This document shows positions 27,175-34,904 of a stretch of DNA of 64,000 nt, one piece after another (positions within the stretch are counted from its first letter, which is position 1; the number at the start of each line of letters is the position of its first letter). Source of the stretch: Trebonia kvetii (GTDB lineage: Bacteria; Actinomycetota; Actinomycetes; Streptosporangiales; Streptosporangiaceae). A program made the position numbers and the translations under genes. The stretch is taken from contig NZ_RPFW01000004.1 in the NCBI RefSeq assembly GCF_007827045.1, positions 744,001-808,000 of the forward strand. The letters are read 5' to 3'. The notes under the pieces were generated by a model. The model saw only the letters and a program-made list of their open reading frames with translations. It had not been told where the DNA came from and searched no databases.

Positions 27175-29186
27175 CTGAAGGAGCCGCCTGCCGTCACGGG
27201 AGTGGTGCCGCCAGCGGTGACGACCCTGACCTGCACCGTGCCGGTGCCCGGGGGCGCGCTGACCTTCATCTCGCGTGAAGAGACGACCTTGAAGTGAGCG
27301 GCGAGCTTGGTGCCGAAGTACACCTTCTTGACGAAGGCGAACCCGGACCCGGTGATGGTGACCGTGGTCCCGCCGCCGGCCGGACCTGACGCGGGCGAAA
27401 GTTTCCCAAGCGCGGGCTTGGCCAGGAAGTTGAACACTGACCGCCCGGTGAGCGGGCTCGGGCCGCCGTCTCTGGTCACTACCGTCAGGTAGCTCGCCTG
27501 CTTCCCGGCCGGCGCCTTGACGGTCAGCTCGGTCGGCGAACTGACCGCGACGGTCCTGACCAGGGCGGAGCCGAAGTACACGCCAGAGACGTGACGGAAG
27601 TTGGTGCCCTTGATTGTGACGGCCGTCCCGCCGCCGGCCGGCCCGGCGTGCACTGACATGGACGTCACGGCCGGGGCGGGAGCCGGGTAGCCGTGCACAA
27701 CGACGGTCTGGTAGACCTTCCCGGCGATGGATACCTGCACCTTGGTCACGCCCTTGGGGGTGCCGGCGACGGTGACCGTGTAGTACCCGTTGAGCCCGAT
27801 CGAGGCTGACCCGGTCTTCACCGTTCCCGTGGGCAGGGTGAACGTCACCCGGGCGGTGCCCGTGTGGAGGGCCCGGTACTGGCCGGTTACGGTCGCGGTC
27901 CGGCCGGCCAGGGCGGCCACGGTCGGTCCGCTGACCTCAGGCAGCCACCTCGCGGCCAGCTTGACGGCTGCCGCGACGCCCGACAGCCGCGTTCCGGCGG
28001 CCGCCTTCGACGCGCCGGAACCGCCGCCACCGGTTGTTGTCTCCCAGAGCGCGTTGTCGGTGGTCGTCACGCAGAAGCTGACCGAGGCGCAGGCGACGCT
28101 GCCCTCCTCGTTGGACGTGTCCGAGGTGGCGACTGTCCAGGAGTTGCCACCGTCGGCTGTGCCGACAAGCCCGACAGTGGTCCCCGCGCCCGTCGCCCGG
28201 CAGTGCGCCGCATCCGGGCAGGCGATCGAGTACATCCAGCCGGTGTTGTCGTAGGTCTCCATGCCGCTCCACGTCGCCCCGCCGTCGGTCGAGCTGATCA
28301 CGACAGGTCCGGCCGCCGAGGTCGCAGCGGCGGCGGCGTAGCACGTCGGCAGTCCACCCGAGCCGTTCACGCAGGACAGCCCGAATATCTCCTGCAGGCC
28401 GGTCAGCGTCGGGTCAGTCGACCGCGACCATGTCTCGCCGCCATCGGTGGTGAAGATGACTTGCGCGAGCCCGTCGCCTACATCCAGGCCGCCGCCCGCG
28501 ACGCAGTCGAGGGCTGACGTGCAGGCGATGGCGTCGAGCGCATAGGTCCCTTGCGGGTCGTACTGCGTGATCGCCGGCAGGTTCGTGAACCAGGTCCAGT
28601 TCGCGCCCCCGTCCGTCGTCTCGCCGAGGACCGGCGTGAAGCCCGGAGCCACGCCGGGAGAGTCGTCGCCCGCGATCCAGCACGTGGTGGCGGAAACGCA
28701 GTCGATGGACGTTAGCTGCCACGAAAAGGGCAGATTCGCCGGCGTCATGTCGGTCCAGGTCTTGCCGCCGTCTGTCGTCTCGGCAACGCCAGGGCCGTAC
28801 GCGGGGGCAGGGGAGTACCCGGCCAGCCAGCAGACGGTCGTCGTCGGGCAGGACGCCGCATTGGGATACGACATCGCGGCCGACAAGGTGGCGTAGTGCT
28901 GCCAGCTTGCCCCGGCGTCCGCCGTCACGCTGACGGTGTACCCGAGGTTATTCAGCTGGCTAACAGTCAGGCAGAACGAGGTTCCCGATGTGCAGGAGGC
29001 AAGCGAAGGCACACCCGGCACCACAGGGCCGGGCAGGCTAACCGCCTGCCACCCGCTGTTGCCAGGTCCCGCGGATGCGGTCGCCGGCCCGGCGGTCAGC
29101 GACAACGACAGAACCGTGGTCACCGCGGCCACGACGGCTGTGACCAGGGTAAGCAGGCGGCCACGGCCGCGGAACTGCGACTTCAC
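27168..29186 (-). CDS. Secreted BNR/sortilin-like and IPT/TIG domain protein
   Basis: 672 aa, GTG start with AGGAAAG upstream. The Sec signal peptide is residues 1-40 (basic start, hydrophobic core, cleavage near ATASA). Residues 45-400 are six or seven beta blades, each with TTDGGxxW or SADGGxxW (BNR/photosynthesis-stability-factor-like) and a Cys pair in the pattern xxC-x5-6-CW. A Gly/Ala linker follows; then an Ig-like segment (430-490) and two IPT/TIG domains (about 505-590 and 595-672), each with GPAGGGTxVTI. It is an extracellular, probably surface-associated adhesion or enzyme-scaffold protein; no catalytic residue is visible. Confidence 0.82.
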   Translation of the reverse strand: MKSQFRGRGRLLTLVTAVVAAVTTVLSLSLTAGPATASAGPGNSGWQAVSLPGPVVPGVPSLASCTSGTSFCLTVSQLNNLGYTVSVTADAGASWQHYATLSAAMSYPNAASCPTTTVCWLAGYSPAPAYGPGVAETTDGGKTWTDMTPANLPFSWQLTSIDCVSATTCWIAGDDSPGVAPGFTPVLGETTDGGANWTWFTNLPAITQYDPQGTYALDAIACTSALDCVAGGGLDVGDGLAQVIFTTDGGETWSRSTDPTLTGLQEIFGLSCVNGSGGLPTCYAAAAATSAAGPVVISSTDGGATWSGMETYDNTGWMYSIACPDAAHCRATGAGTTVGLVGTADGGNSWTVATSDTSNEEGSVACASVSFCVTTTDNALWETTTGGGGSGASKAAAGTRLSGVAAAVKLAARWLPEVSGPTVAALAGRTATVTGQYRALHTGTARVTFTLPTGTVKTGSASIGLNGYYTVTVAGTPKGVTKVQVSIAGKVYQTVVVHGYPAPAPAVTSMSVHAGPAGGGTAVTIKGTNFRHVSGVYFGSALVRTVAVSSPTELTVKAPAGKQASYLTVVTRDGGPSPLTGRSVFNFLAKPALGKLSPASGPAGGGTTVTITGSGFAFVKKVYFGTKLAAHFKVVSSREMKVSAPPGTGTVQVRVVTAGGTTPVTAGGSFSY

Positions 29187-29401
29187 AGGGGGACTCTTTC
29201 CTGACGGCGCCCGGCCCGGCTGGCCCCTTGTGGCGCTGATCCACTAGCGGGATCTTAGGGACAGAACTGAACAAGAAACAGGCGTTTCGCGGTGAATTCT
29301 GAGTGCGCCCTCCGTCACGGTGATCCGCCGGCGGTCGCGGCGACGCATTGTCCTTGAGAGCCCCGCCCCCAGCGGCGCGACTCAAGGGAGGGGAACCAGG
29401 C

Positions 29402-29839
29402 ATGCCACGTGTCAGTCATCATTTCGTCGTCGACCGTCCGATCCAGGACGTATTCGCCGTGGTCAGCACGGCCCGGTTCTGGCCGGAATGGCATCCGGCC
29501 ACCCGGGGCGTCGAGGGCGACATCGACCATTCGGCCCAGCTTGGTGACAAGATCACCGAGCACGTCACGATCGCGGGCATCGAGGGGACCGGCATCTGGA
29601 CGGTCACCGAGCACAACCCGCCGCACGGCATGGCCCTGGAGGCCGACCTGTCGTTCGGCCACCTGCGCATCGGCTACGAGCTCACCAGCGCCGGGTTCGG
29701 CGGCACCCGCCTCCAGCGCGACCTCGACTTCCCCGAACTCGGGCCGGTGATCCACGCGGCCATGGAAAACCAGTCCGCCGAGGGCATCGCCGGCCTCGCC
29801 CGCCTCGTCGAGCGCGAGGTCCCGGCGCCCGCGCCATGA
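29402..29839 (+). CDS. SRPBCC (polyketide cyclase/dehydrase-like) protein
   Basis: 145 aa START-like helix-grip fold: MPRVSHHFVVDRPIQDVFAVV and WPEWHPATRGVEG at the N-terminus, then alternating strands. It has a strong ribosome site (gggagggga, 29387-29395). It binds a hydrophobic ligand; the function is unknown. Its stop overlaps the start of the next gene (ATGA), so the two are co-translated. The 215-bp gap before it, shared with the divergent secreted protein, shows no gene. Confidence 0.83.
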   Translation: MPRVSHHFVVDRPIQDVFAVVSTARFWPEWHPATRGVEGDIDHSAQLGDKITEHVTIAGIEGTGIWTVTEHNPPHGMALEADLSFGHLRIGYELTSAGFGGTRLQRDLDFPELGPVIHAAMENQSAEGIAGLARLVEREVPAPAP

Positions 29840-30642
29840 AGAGCGCCGCAGCGGGCGTGAGCGGGTTCGCGGCCGTGATCCTGCTGCTGCCGATGGAGGC
29901 GGGCATCCCGGTTCCGCTCCCCGCCGACCTGGTCATGTTCACGGTGGGGGAGCGGGTCGGCGCGGGCCAGTTCCCGCTGTGGCTGGCGGTGGCGGCGTTC
30001 GAGATCATCGCGGTCGCCGGGACGGCGGCGCTGTTCGCGGCCTGCCGTGGACCGGCCCACCGGCTCATTGACAGGTACGGGCCGCGCGTCGGCCTGACCA
30101 ATGCGCGCGTCGGCCGCGCGGCCGCTTTCGCGGAAAGGCGCGGCAGGATCGGGCTCGCGGTGGGGCGCGCCACCCCGGGACTGCGGACGCTTACCGTGAT
30201 CGCCGCGGGCGTCTCCGGAGTGCGCGGACGCCGTGCGCTGCCCGCGCTCATCCTCGGCAGCAGCGTGTTCCTCCAGCTGCACCTGGTCCTGGGCCTGCTG
30301 CTCGGTCCCCTCGCGGTCCGCGCCTTCGACCAGGCCAAGGGCCCGGCGCTCGCGGCCATCGCCGCCCTGGCCGTCGCGATGGCGGCGTTCTGGCTCGCCA
30401 AGCGGCGACGGCGGGCAACCTGGACGGAGGCCGTCTGCCCGGCGTGCATCGGGTTGCGGCTGCTCGCCGAGCGCGCGCCGGCCCTCTCCGAGCTGACCGG
30501 CGACGACACGGCGCCGGTCACCGCCCGGCCGGGAGGCGGCACAGCGCCGGATGCCGGCCAGGCGGCGGAGATTCCGGAGGCCAGGGCGGCCGGGAAGCCG
30601 GTGCTGGATTACCCGAAGAATCCTGGCACGCGTCGCGGCTGA
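29836..30642 (+). CDS. DedA/VTT-like membrane protein
   Basis: 268 aa. Motifs of the SNARE-associated/DedA family are visible: the re-entrant loop EAGIPVPLPADLVM (residues about 21-34), AAFEIIAVAGTAALFAACRG, and GRATPGLRTLTVIAAGVSGV near 115-134. About five hydrophobic segments lie in residues 1-185; the last 80 residues are a soluble polar tail absent from most DedA proteins. The family is linked to membrane-potential maintenance and lipid scrambling or flipping. It is translationally coupled to the SRPBCC protein. Confidence 0.75.
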   Translation: MKSAAAGVSGFAAVILLLPMEAGIPVPLPADLVMFTVGERVGAGQFPLWLAVAAFEIIAVAGTAALFAACRGPAHRLIDRYGPRVGLTNARVGRAAAFAERRGRIGLAVGRATPGLRTLTVIAAGVSGVRGRRALPALILGSSVFLQLHLVLGLLLGPLAVRAFDQAKGPALAAIAALAVAMAAFWLAKRRRRATWTEAVCPACIGLRLLAERAPALSELTGDDTAPVTARPGGGTAPDAGQAAEIPEARAAGKPVLDYPKNPGTRRG

Positions 30643-30680
30643 CCAGCCGCCAGCGCGGGGTTGTGCGGGGGAGAGCCACC

Positions 30681-30728
30681 CGCACCCGTTCGGGAGGAAA
30701 GTCTTAAGGATCATCCCGAACGGGTGCG
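30681..30728. terminator. Long-armed hairpin between convergent genes
   Basis: Perfect 15-bp stem (cgcacccgttcggga / tcccgaacgggtgcg) around an 18-nt loop, in the 113-bp gap between the DedA-like gene and the leftward secreted-protein pseudogene. It can serve both strands. Confidence 0.7.
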
Positions 30729-30755
30729 TGCTCCGCCTGAGCAGGCAACGGTTAC

Positions 30756-31375
30756 TCAGGTCGCGGTGACGACGATGGCGCCGGTGTAGCTGGCGCCGGG
30801 GTTGATGGCGGTCGGGGTGCCGTCGACCGTCATGGTGACCTTCTTGCCGTGCTGCCCGGTCACCGCTGAGGTGGCGTCGAGCGACAGCTCGGTCAGGTAG
30901 GACGTGCCGGTCACGTTCCACTTGCTGTGGCTGGCAAGCGAGACGATGACGCCGTTGTTGACGGCCGCCTGCGGGGCGTTGCTGACCTTGCCGAGGTCGT
31001 ACCAGTTGTCGGAGTCGATCGTGGCCACGAAGTGCGTCGAAAGCGCCGCCGTGAGGGTGCCGGTGACACTGGAGGCCGACAGGTTCACCACCAGGTTCAG
31101 GCCGCTGGCCGGCGCCGGGCCCGGGCCGCCGCCGCCGGTGGCCGGGCCGCCGCGGTAGCCGTTGTAGAAGTCGCCGGCCAGGGTGGCTGCGGTGCGTAGG
31201 TGGCGGTGCCGCCGGTGAAGATGGTGGCGTAGGTGCCCACGTTGAACTGGGTGCCGAGCAGGTACTCGGTGGCGTTGCCGATGACGTAGGTGCCATAGCC
31301 GCTGTCGCCGGTGTTGCCGACCACGGAGTTGACCGCGACCAGCATCGGAAGCCGCCATTTGCGCATAGCTGCCAT
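30756..31375 (-). pseudogene. Frameshifted extracellular beta-rich protein
   Basis: Two frames join into one protein-like sequence. The first (from ATG 31375) reads MAAMRKWRLPMLVAVNSVVGNTG then YGTYVIGNATEYLLGT and breaks near 31190-31200 after TGGTATYA. The second continues with TLAGDFYNGYRGGP, then a Gly/Pro linker and a beta-rich domain (LNLVVNLSASSVTGTL, KWNVTGTSYLTELSL) to the stop at 30756. A one- or two-base indel explains the break. No proper signal peptide or ribosome site is found at the start, so the N-terminus may be lost too. Confidence 0.6.
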
Positions 31376-31483
31376 ACGGCTTGGTGATTTCTCCAGCGCT
31401 GGCGCGCGTTGTTAACGTCGCTCGGGAACGGTCGCACCGGTGTGATCTGCCCAGGGCAGCGCGCCAGGAAAGGGTTACAGCCG

Positions 31484-31580
31484 ATGGGCAAGCCTGACGG
31501 GAAGGTCGCGCTGATCAGCGGGACCGCACGTGGCATGGGCCGCGGCGGCGCTTGAGTTCGCGGCGCAGGGGGCGGCGGGT
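31484..31580 (+). pseudogene. SDR gene, 5' fragment
   Basis: After a good ribosome site (aggaaaggg, 31466-31474) the frame starts MGKPDGKVALISGTARGMGR, the NAD-binding start of a short-chain dehydrogenase. It shifts near 31535 and continues one frame over as AAALEFAAQGA before similarity ends at about 31580. The rest of the SDR is absent. Confidence 0.65.
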
Positions 31581-31722
31581 GCCGCCGCCGCTCGTGCCCG
31601 GCGACGTGGTCACCCTGGAGGTCGAGGGGCTCGGCACGGTCCGCAACATGATCGTCGAGTCCGCGCCCTGCCCGCCGATTCCGCAGGCCCGTCGCGGCCA
31701 GCCCCGCGGTCCCCGGCACTAG
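31579..31722 (+). pseudogene. Fumarylacetoacetate hydrolase family, 3' fragment
   Basis: The frame 31579-31722 reads LVPGDVVTLEVEGLGTVRNM, the conserved C-terminal strand pair of FAH-family hydrolases (normally followed by a short tail and stop), and ends with a basic tail. It directly abuts the SDR 5' fragment, so the two genes were joined by a deletion that removed the end of one and the start of the other. Confidence 0.6.
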
Positions 31723-31839
31723 GGACCAATTTTCCGGCTCCGGCCGGTCCGCGGCGTGGCGGGCTGTGGCCGGTTCGGAGACACGCGGCACCTGCGCAAG
31801 CCGGTGCCGGGCGTCACTCCGCCGTCATCTGCGGCCGCG

Positions 31840-32655
31840 TTACCCCGCGGCCTTCGCCGCGCGGGCCAGGGCGTCGGATATCGCCTTGGCGCCTCCGTGC
31901 GAGGTGTGGCCGCCGTCGACGGGGATCTCCGCGCCGTTCAGGTAGGACGCGCGCGCCGACAGCAGGAACACCACTACGTCGGCGACCTCCTTGGCCTGTC
32001 CGAACCGGCCCGCGAGGGTCTGCTCGATGCTGGCCTGGACGAAGACGGGGCTGGCGTCGTCGAGTATCGGCGTCTCGATCGGGCCGGGATGCACGATGTT
32101 GACGCGGACGCCGCGCGGCGCAAGTTCGAGCGCCGCTGCCTTGGTCAGTCCGCGCAGCCCCCACTTGGAGACCGTGTAGGCGAGCGCGAAGTGCGCGGTG
32201 AGGCCGGCGATCGAGCCGATGTTGACGATGGACGCGCCGTCGTGATCCGGCATCAGCGGCGCGAGCGTCCGCATGCCGAGCATGGTGCCGGTCAGGTTGA
32301 TGCCGATCACCCGCTCCCAGCCGGCCAGGTCCATGTCGGCGAGCTTGGCCCGGTACGGGATGCCCGCGTTGTTCACCAGTCCGTGCAGCACACCGCCGGA
32401 CGATGGAGCGCCGGCGGCCAGGTAGGCCGCGAGGTCCGCCCACTGGGCCTCGCTCGACACGTCCAGGTGCCGGTACTCCATCGTGCCTGGCCCGGCCGCC
32501 GTCAGCCGCTCGGCGAGCGCCTCGCCCTCGTCGTCGAGTATGTCGGCGCCGACCACCCGGACGCCCTCGCGCACCAGGATCTCCGCCTCGGCGGCGCCCT
32601 GGCCGCGGGCGGCGCCGGTGACGACGATCGTCCGCCCGGCAAGTTCGTAGTCCAT
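31840..32655 (-). CDS. SDR family oxidoreductase
   Basis: 271 aa short-chain dehydrogenase. NAD motif TGAARGQG (residues 14-21), NNAG near 95, catalytic Ser in IVNIGSIAG, and the YTVSK active site (Tyr and Lys) with PGPIETPI after it. The substrate is a secondary alcohol or ketone of unknown kind; it resembles 3-alpha-hydroxysteroid-type and mycofactocin-associated SDRs only in general. The start overlaps the stop of the cupin gene by one base (TGATG), so the two form an operon. Confidence 0.9.
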   Translation of the reverse strand: MDYELAGRTIVVTGAARGQGAAEAEILVREGVRVVGADILDDEGEALAERLTAAGPGTMEYRHLDVSSEAQWADLAAYLAAGAPSSGGVLHGLVNNAGIPYRAKLADMDLAGWERVIGINLTGTMLGMRTLAPLMPDHDGASIVNIGSIAGLTAHFALAYTVSKWGLRGLTKAAALELAPRGVRVNIVHPGPIETPILDDASPVFVQASIEQTLAGRFGQAKEVADVVVFLLSARASYLNGAEIPVDGGHTSHGGAKAISDALARAAKAAG

Positions 32656-33200
32656 CAGGCCTCTCCCTCGTGAACACGAGTGTTCGGCGCGTGCATGGGG
32701 TCGTGCAGCAGGCCGCCGAGCACCTCGCTGCCGAGCGTGTCGAGAAGGTCCGGCGCGAACGCGCCGTCGACAAGGATGAACGCCATCCGCGCGATGCCGT
32801 CCGACCGGTTCTCCCAGCGGTGATTGGTGCCCCGCTGCACCACGACGTCACCGGCCCGCAGCACCGTCTCGCTGTCGTCGAGCACCAGCACGACCTCACC
32901 GGACAGCACGATTCCGTAATCGACCGACTGGGTGCGGTGCACCGGGGAGACCACGCCTGGCGGGAACTCGTTGATCCGGATCTTGGTGCCGTTCGGCGAC
33001 GGCGGCACGGTCAGCGCGGACAGCGTCGGATCGGGCTCGGCCGCCGCGATGGACACGGGCATCGCGGCGGTGGACCAGATCTCGTAGAAGTACGCGCCGT
33101 CAGGCGCGTTCCTTGTGACGGCGACGGGTCCGTCGGACGCGAAGACGGACACGCCGCGCTCGTCGTGCCCGGTGACGACCCGGCGGGGGATAGTAGGCAT
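32655..33200 (-). CDS. Cupin domain protein
   Basis: 181 aa starting MPTIPRRVVTGHDERG. ATG 33209 is an in-frame alternative, but GGGG spacing favours 33200. The cupin barrel is in the second half: PPGVVSPVHRTQSVDYGIVLSG (metal ligands His and Glu/Asp positions) and GDVVVQRGTNHRWENRS. It may bind a small acidic or aromatic substrate; isomerase, oxygenase and sensor roles are all possible. It is the first gene of a leftward operon with the SDR. Confidence 0.85.
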   Translation of the reverse strand: MPTIPRRVVTGHDERGVSVFASDGPVAVTRNAPDGAYFYEIWSTAAMPVSIAAAEPDPTLSALTVPPSPNGTKIRINEFPPGVVSPVHRTQSVDYGIVLSGEVVLVLDDSETVLRAGDVVVQRGTNHRWENRSDGIARMAFILVDGAFAPDLLDTLGSEVLGGLLHDPMHAPNTRVHEGEA

Positions 33201-33259
33201 GCGCCCCATCGAAGCACCCGGCGGCCGCGCGGTCACTACCGTGGCGATCGCCTTCGTGA

Positions 33260-33289
33260 ATACCTGGTATCAATCGCGCTGACTGTCAA
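33260..33289 (-). promoter_or_regulatory. Putative promoter of the cupin-SDR operon
   Basis: On the minus strand TTGACA (33289-33284) and AGGTAT (33265-33260) are 18 bp apart, 60-90 bp before the cupin start. The -10 lies inside an 11-bp perfect palindrome (atacctggtat, 33260-33270), a candidate operator. Confidence 0.45.
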
Positions 33290-33560
33290 TCGCGGCGCGC
33301 GGCCTGGCCGGCCCCGTCAGGTGGGCAGGGCCGCCAGGGCCCGGGGAGCGGGAAGTCGGCCGCCACCGGGGGCAGCGACGCCGCCGCCTCGGTCAGGATC
33401 CGGCGCAGCCACGCCTGCTCCGGCGTCGACGCGGGGTCCGGGTGCTCCGCTCGGACGGGACCACCAGGCCGATCTGGTCGTAGTGGTGCAGCGCCCGGAC
33501 GGTCAGCCCGGTCGCGACCGCCACGTCCCCGATCCGCCACGCGCGTTCATCGGTCGCCAT
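33286..33560 (-). pseudogene. Truncated MerR family regulator
   Basis: From ATG 33560 the frame gives a complete MerR start: WRIGDVAVATGLTVRALHHY then DQIGLVVPSERS. There it loses the rest of the HTH wing (the usual H-R-x-Y) and soon stops (33393). The other frame carries STPEQAWLRRILTEAAASLP, typical of a MerR effector-domain tail, to 33286. So an internal deletion with frameshift has removed the dimerisation helix and sensor domain. Confidence 0.6.
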
Positions 33561-33575
33561 GACCCTGAGGATGCC

Positions 33576-33598
33576 ACCTCACGTAACGTCAGGTTCAA
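33576..33598 (-). promoter_or_regulatory. MerR-type operator/promoter in front of the MerR fragment
   Basis: 19-bp palindrome acctcacgt-a-acgtcaggt (33576-33594, one mismatch) next to a TTGAAC -35 hexamer on the minus strand (33598-33593). Position and symmetry are those of MerR self-regulated promoters. It is intact although the gene is broken. Confidence 0.5.
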
Positions 33599-33659
33599 GC
33601 CCTTCGCGGTTAGCGACAAAGACCGGCACTCCTGGCAGCTTGGTTGATGTGCTAACCCG

Positions 33660-33812
33660 TGCGACCCGTCCGCGCTCGTCTACTCCGCCGCGCGAACCCA
33701 GCCGGCGTATTCCGCGAGCCGTGGCCGGCGGGCGGCACTGACACGCGGTCGTGAGGCGGCGTCCCGGGCCGGCGCCGCCGCTGACGCGACCCTCGCCGCC
33801 CGCAACGCGTAG
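33660..33812 (+). pseudogene. Short remnant resembling an LLM oxidoreductase gene
   Basis: 33661-33693 matches 9693-9725 of the LLM gene at 32 of 33 positions and in the same codon phase (DPSALVYSAA). The open frame continues to a stop at 33810-33812 but no longer resembles the enzyme. It is a gene crumb or a chance capture of a short conserved block. Confidence 0.4.
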
Positions 33813-33834
33813 CCGCCGTTGGCGGCCGGGCAAG

Positions 33835-34830
33835 TTAGAGAGCGGGGACCGGGCCGACGGGGCCGGTGACCGGCAGCACGACCAGGCAGGGGACGCGTAC
33901 CCGGTGCGACGGGTCGAGGGCGTTGAGCATGTCGGCCATCGCGATCGGGTCGGCGGCGATCTCCAGGTGGTCGCTGCCGTCGAGCACGCACTGATGCTGC
34001 ACGGTGATGTTGGTGACGTTGGCCGCGCCGGGCAAGAACGCGTTCGTGTACGGCGTGACCACCTCGTCGTCGACGCTCTCGATCACGGTGTAATGCACGC
34101 CGGGAACCGTCGGCGCGGCGTTGAGTCCGCCGAGAAAGGCCGATCCCTGCTCCTGCTGCACGCAGGCCGCGCAGACGGAACTGAGCGGTCCGTTGATCTG
34201 GCCGGCCACGCCGAGCAGGGTGGCGAGCTCGGTGATGCCGTCGAGTGTGGTGCCGTAGTTGGACGGCGCCAATGCCACGAAGTCGTTGACCTTGGCGCCG
34301 CCGCCGAGGAAGTTGAGGTAGTACCTGGGCATCATGCCACCCTGGGAGTGGCCGACCAGGTCGACCCTGGACGCGCCGGTCGCGGCGAGCACCGTGTTCA
34401 CGAACGTGACGAGCTGGGCCGCCGAGGCGGCGATGTCGCCGGTGCCCTGGATGGCCGACGAGGCCGATGCGCCGCCGTAGTTGAACGCGTAGACGCAGTA
34501 GCCGTGGTTGGCGAGCAGCGGCGATGCCGCCTGCCAGTTGTCGTCCATGTTGGCGAATGTGCCGTGGACGAGGACCACCGGGTAGGGATGGGCGGCGCTC
34601 GGCTGGCAGGACCAGTTGTTGGCGCCGGGCGGCGGCGTCTGCGGTGCCAGCGCGGCGACAGTCGCCCCGGCGATGAAGTCGTAGTTGACCGGCAGCGCGG
34701 TGGCCGCCCGGGCGGGGGCCGCTAGTACCGGCCCGAGCGCGACGGCCGCTGCCATCGTCGCCGCCGCGGTCACGGTGGCGACGCGGAACAGAACGCGGCG
34801 GTTGCCGCCCGGCACACGTGACGAACGCAT
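33835..34830 (-). CDS. Secreted lipase/esterase (alpha/beta hydrolase)
   Basis: 331 aa from ATG 34830 (MRSSRVPGG) with an AAGGAAGGG ribosome site. The signal peptide spans about 1-43 (cleavage after PARA). The fold markers are VVLVHGTFANMDDNW (oxyanion loop), the nucleophile in LVGHSQGGMMPRYYL, an Asp in ESVDDEVVTPY and the His in DGSDHLEIAADP. Cys pairs (SVCAAC, QCVLD, VPCLV) fit extracellular disulfides. It matches actinomycete lipases of the EstA/lipase-2 type. The divergent PucR-type regulator 74 bp away probably controls it. Confidence 0.9.
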   Translation of the reverse strand: MRSSRVPGGNRRVLFRVATVTAAATMAAAVALGPVLAAPARAATALPVNYDFIAGATVAALAPQTPPPGANNWSCQPSAAHPYPVVLVHGTFANMDDNWQAASPLLANHGYCVYAFNYGGASASSAIQGTGDIAASAAQLVTFVNTVLAATGASRVDLVGHSQGGMMPRYYLNFLGGGAKVNDFVALAPSNYGTTLDGITELATLLGVAGQINGPLSSVCAACVQQEQGSAFLGGLNAAPTVPGVHYTVIESVDDEVVTPYTNAFLPGAANVTNITVQHQCVLDGSDHLEIAADPIAMADMLNALDPSHRVRVPCLVVLPVTGPVGPVPAL

Positions 34831-34904
34831 CGGCGGATCCCTTCCTTGGGGGTTATTAGTCACCTCATTAGAGATCCGGGCCCGGCGCGCGTCTGCTCAC
34901 CACG

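Noticed and set aside
29187..29401. 215-bp gap between the secreted protein and SRPBCC genes
   Set aside because: Inspected for RNA genes or operators; no clear palindrome or promoter hexamers found.
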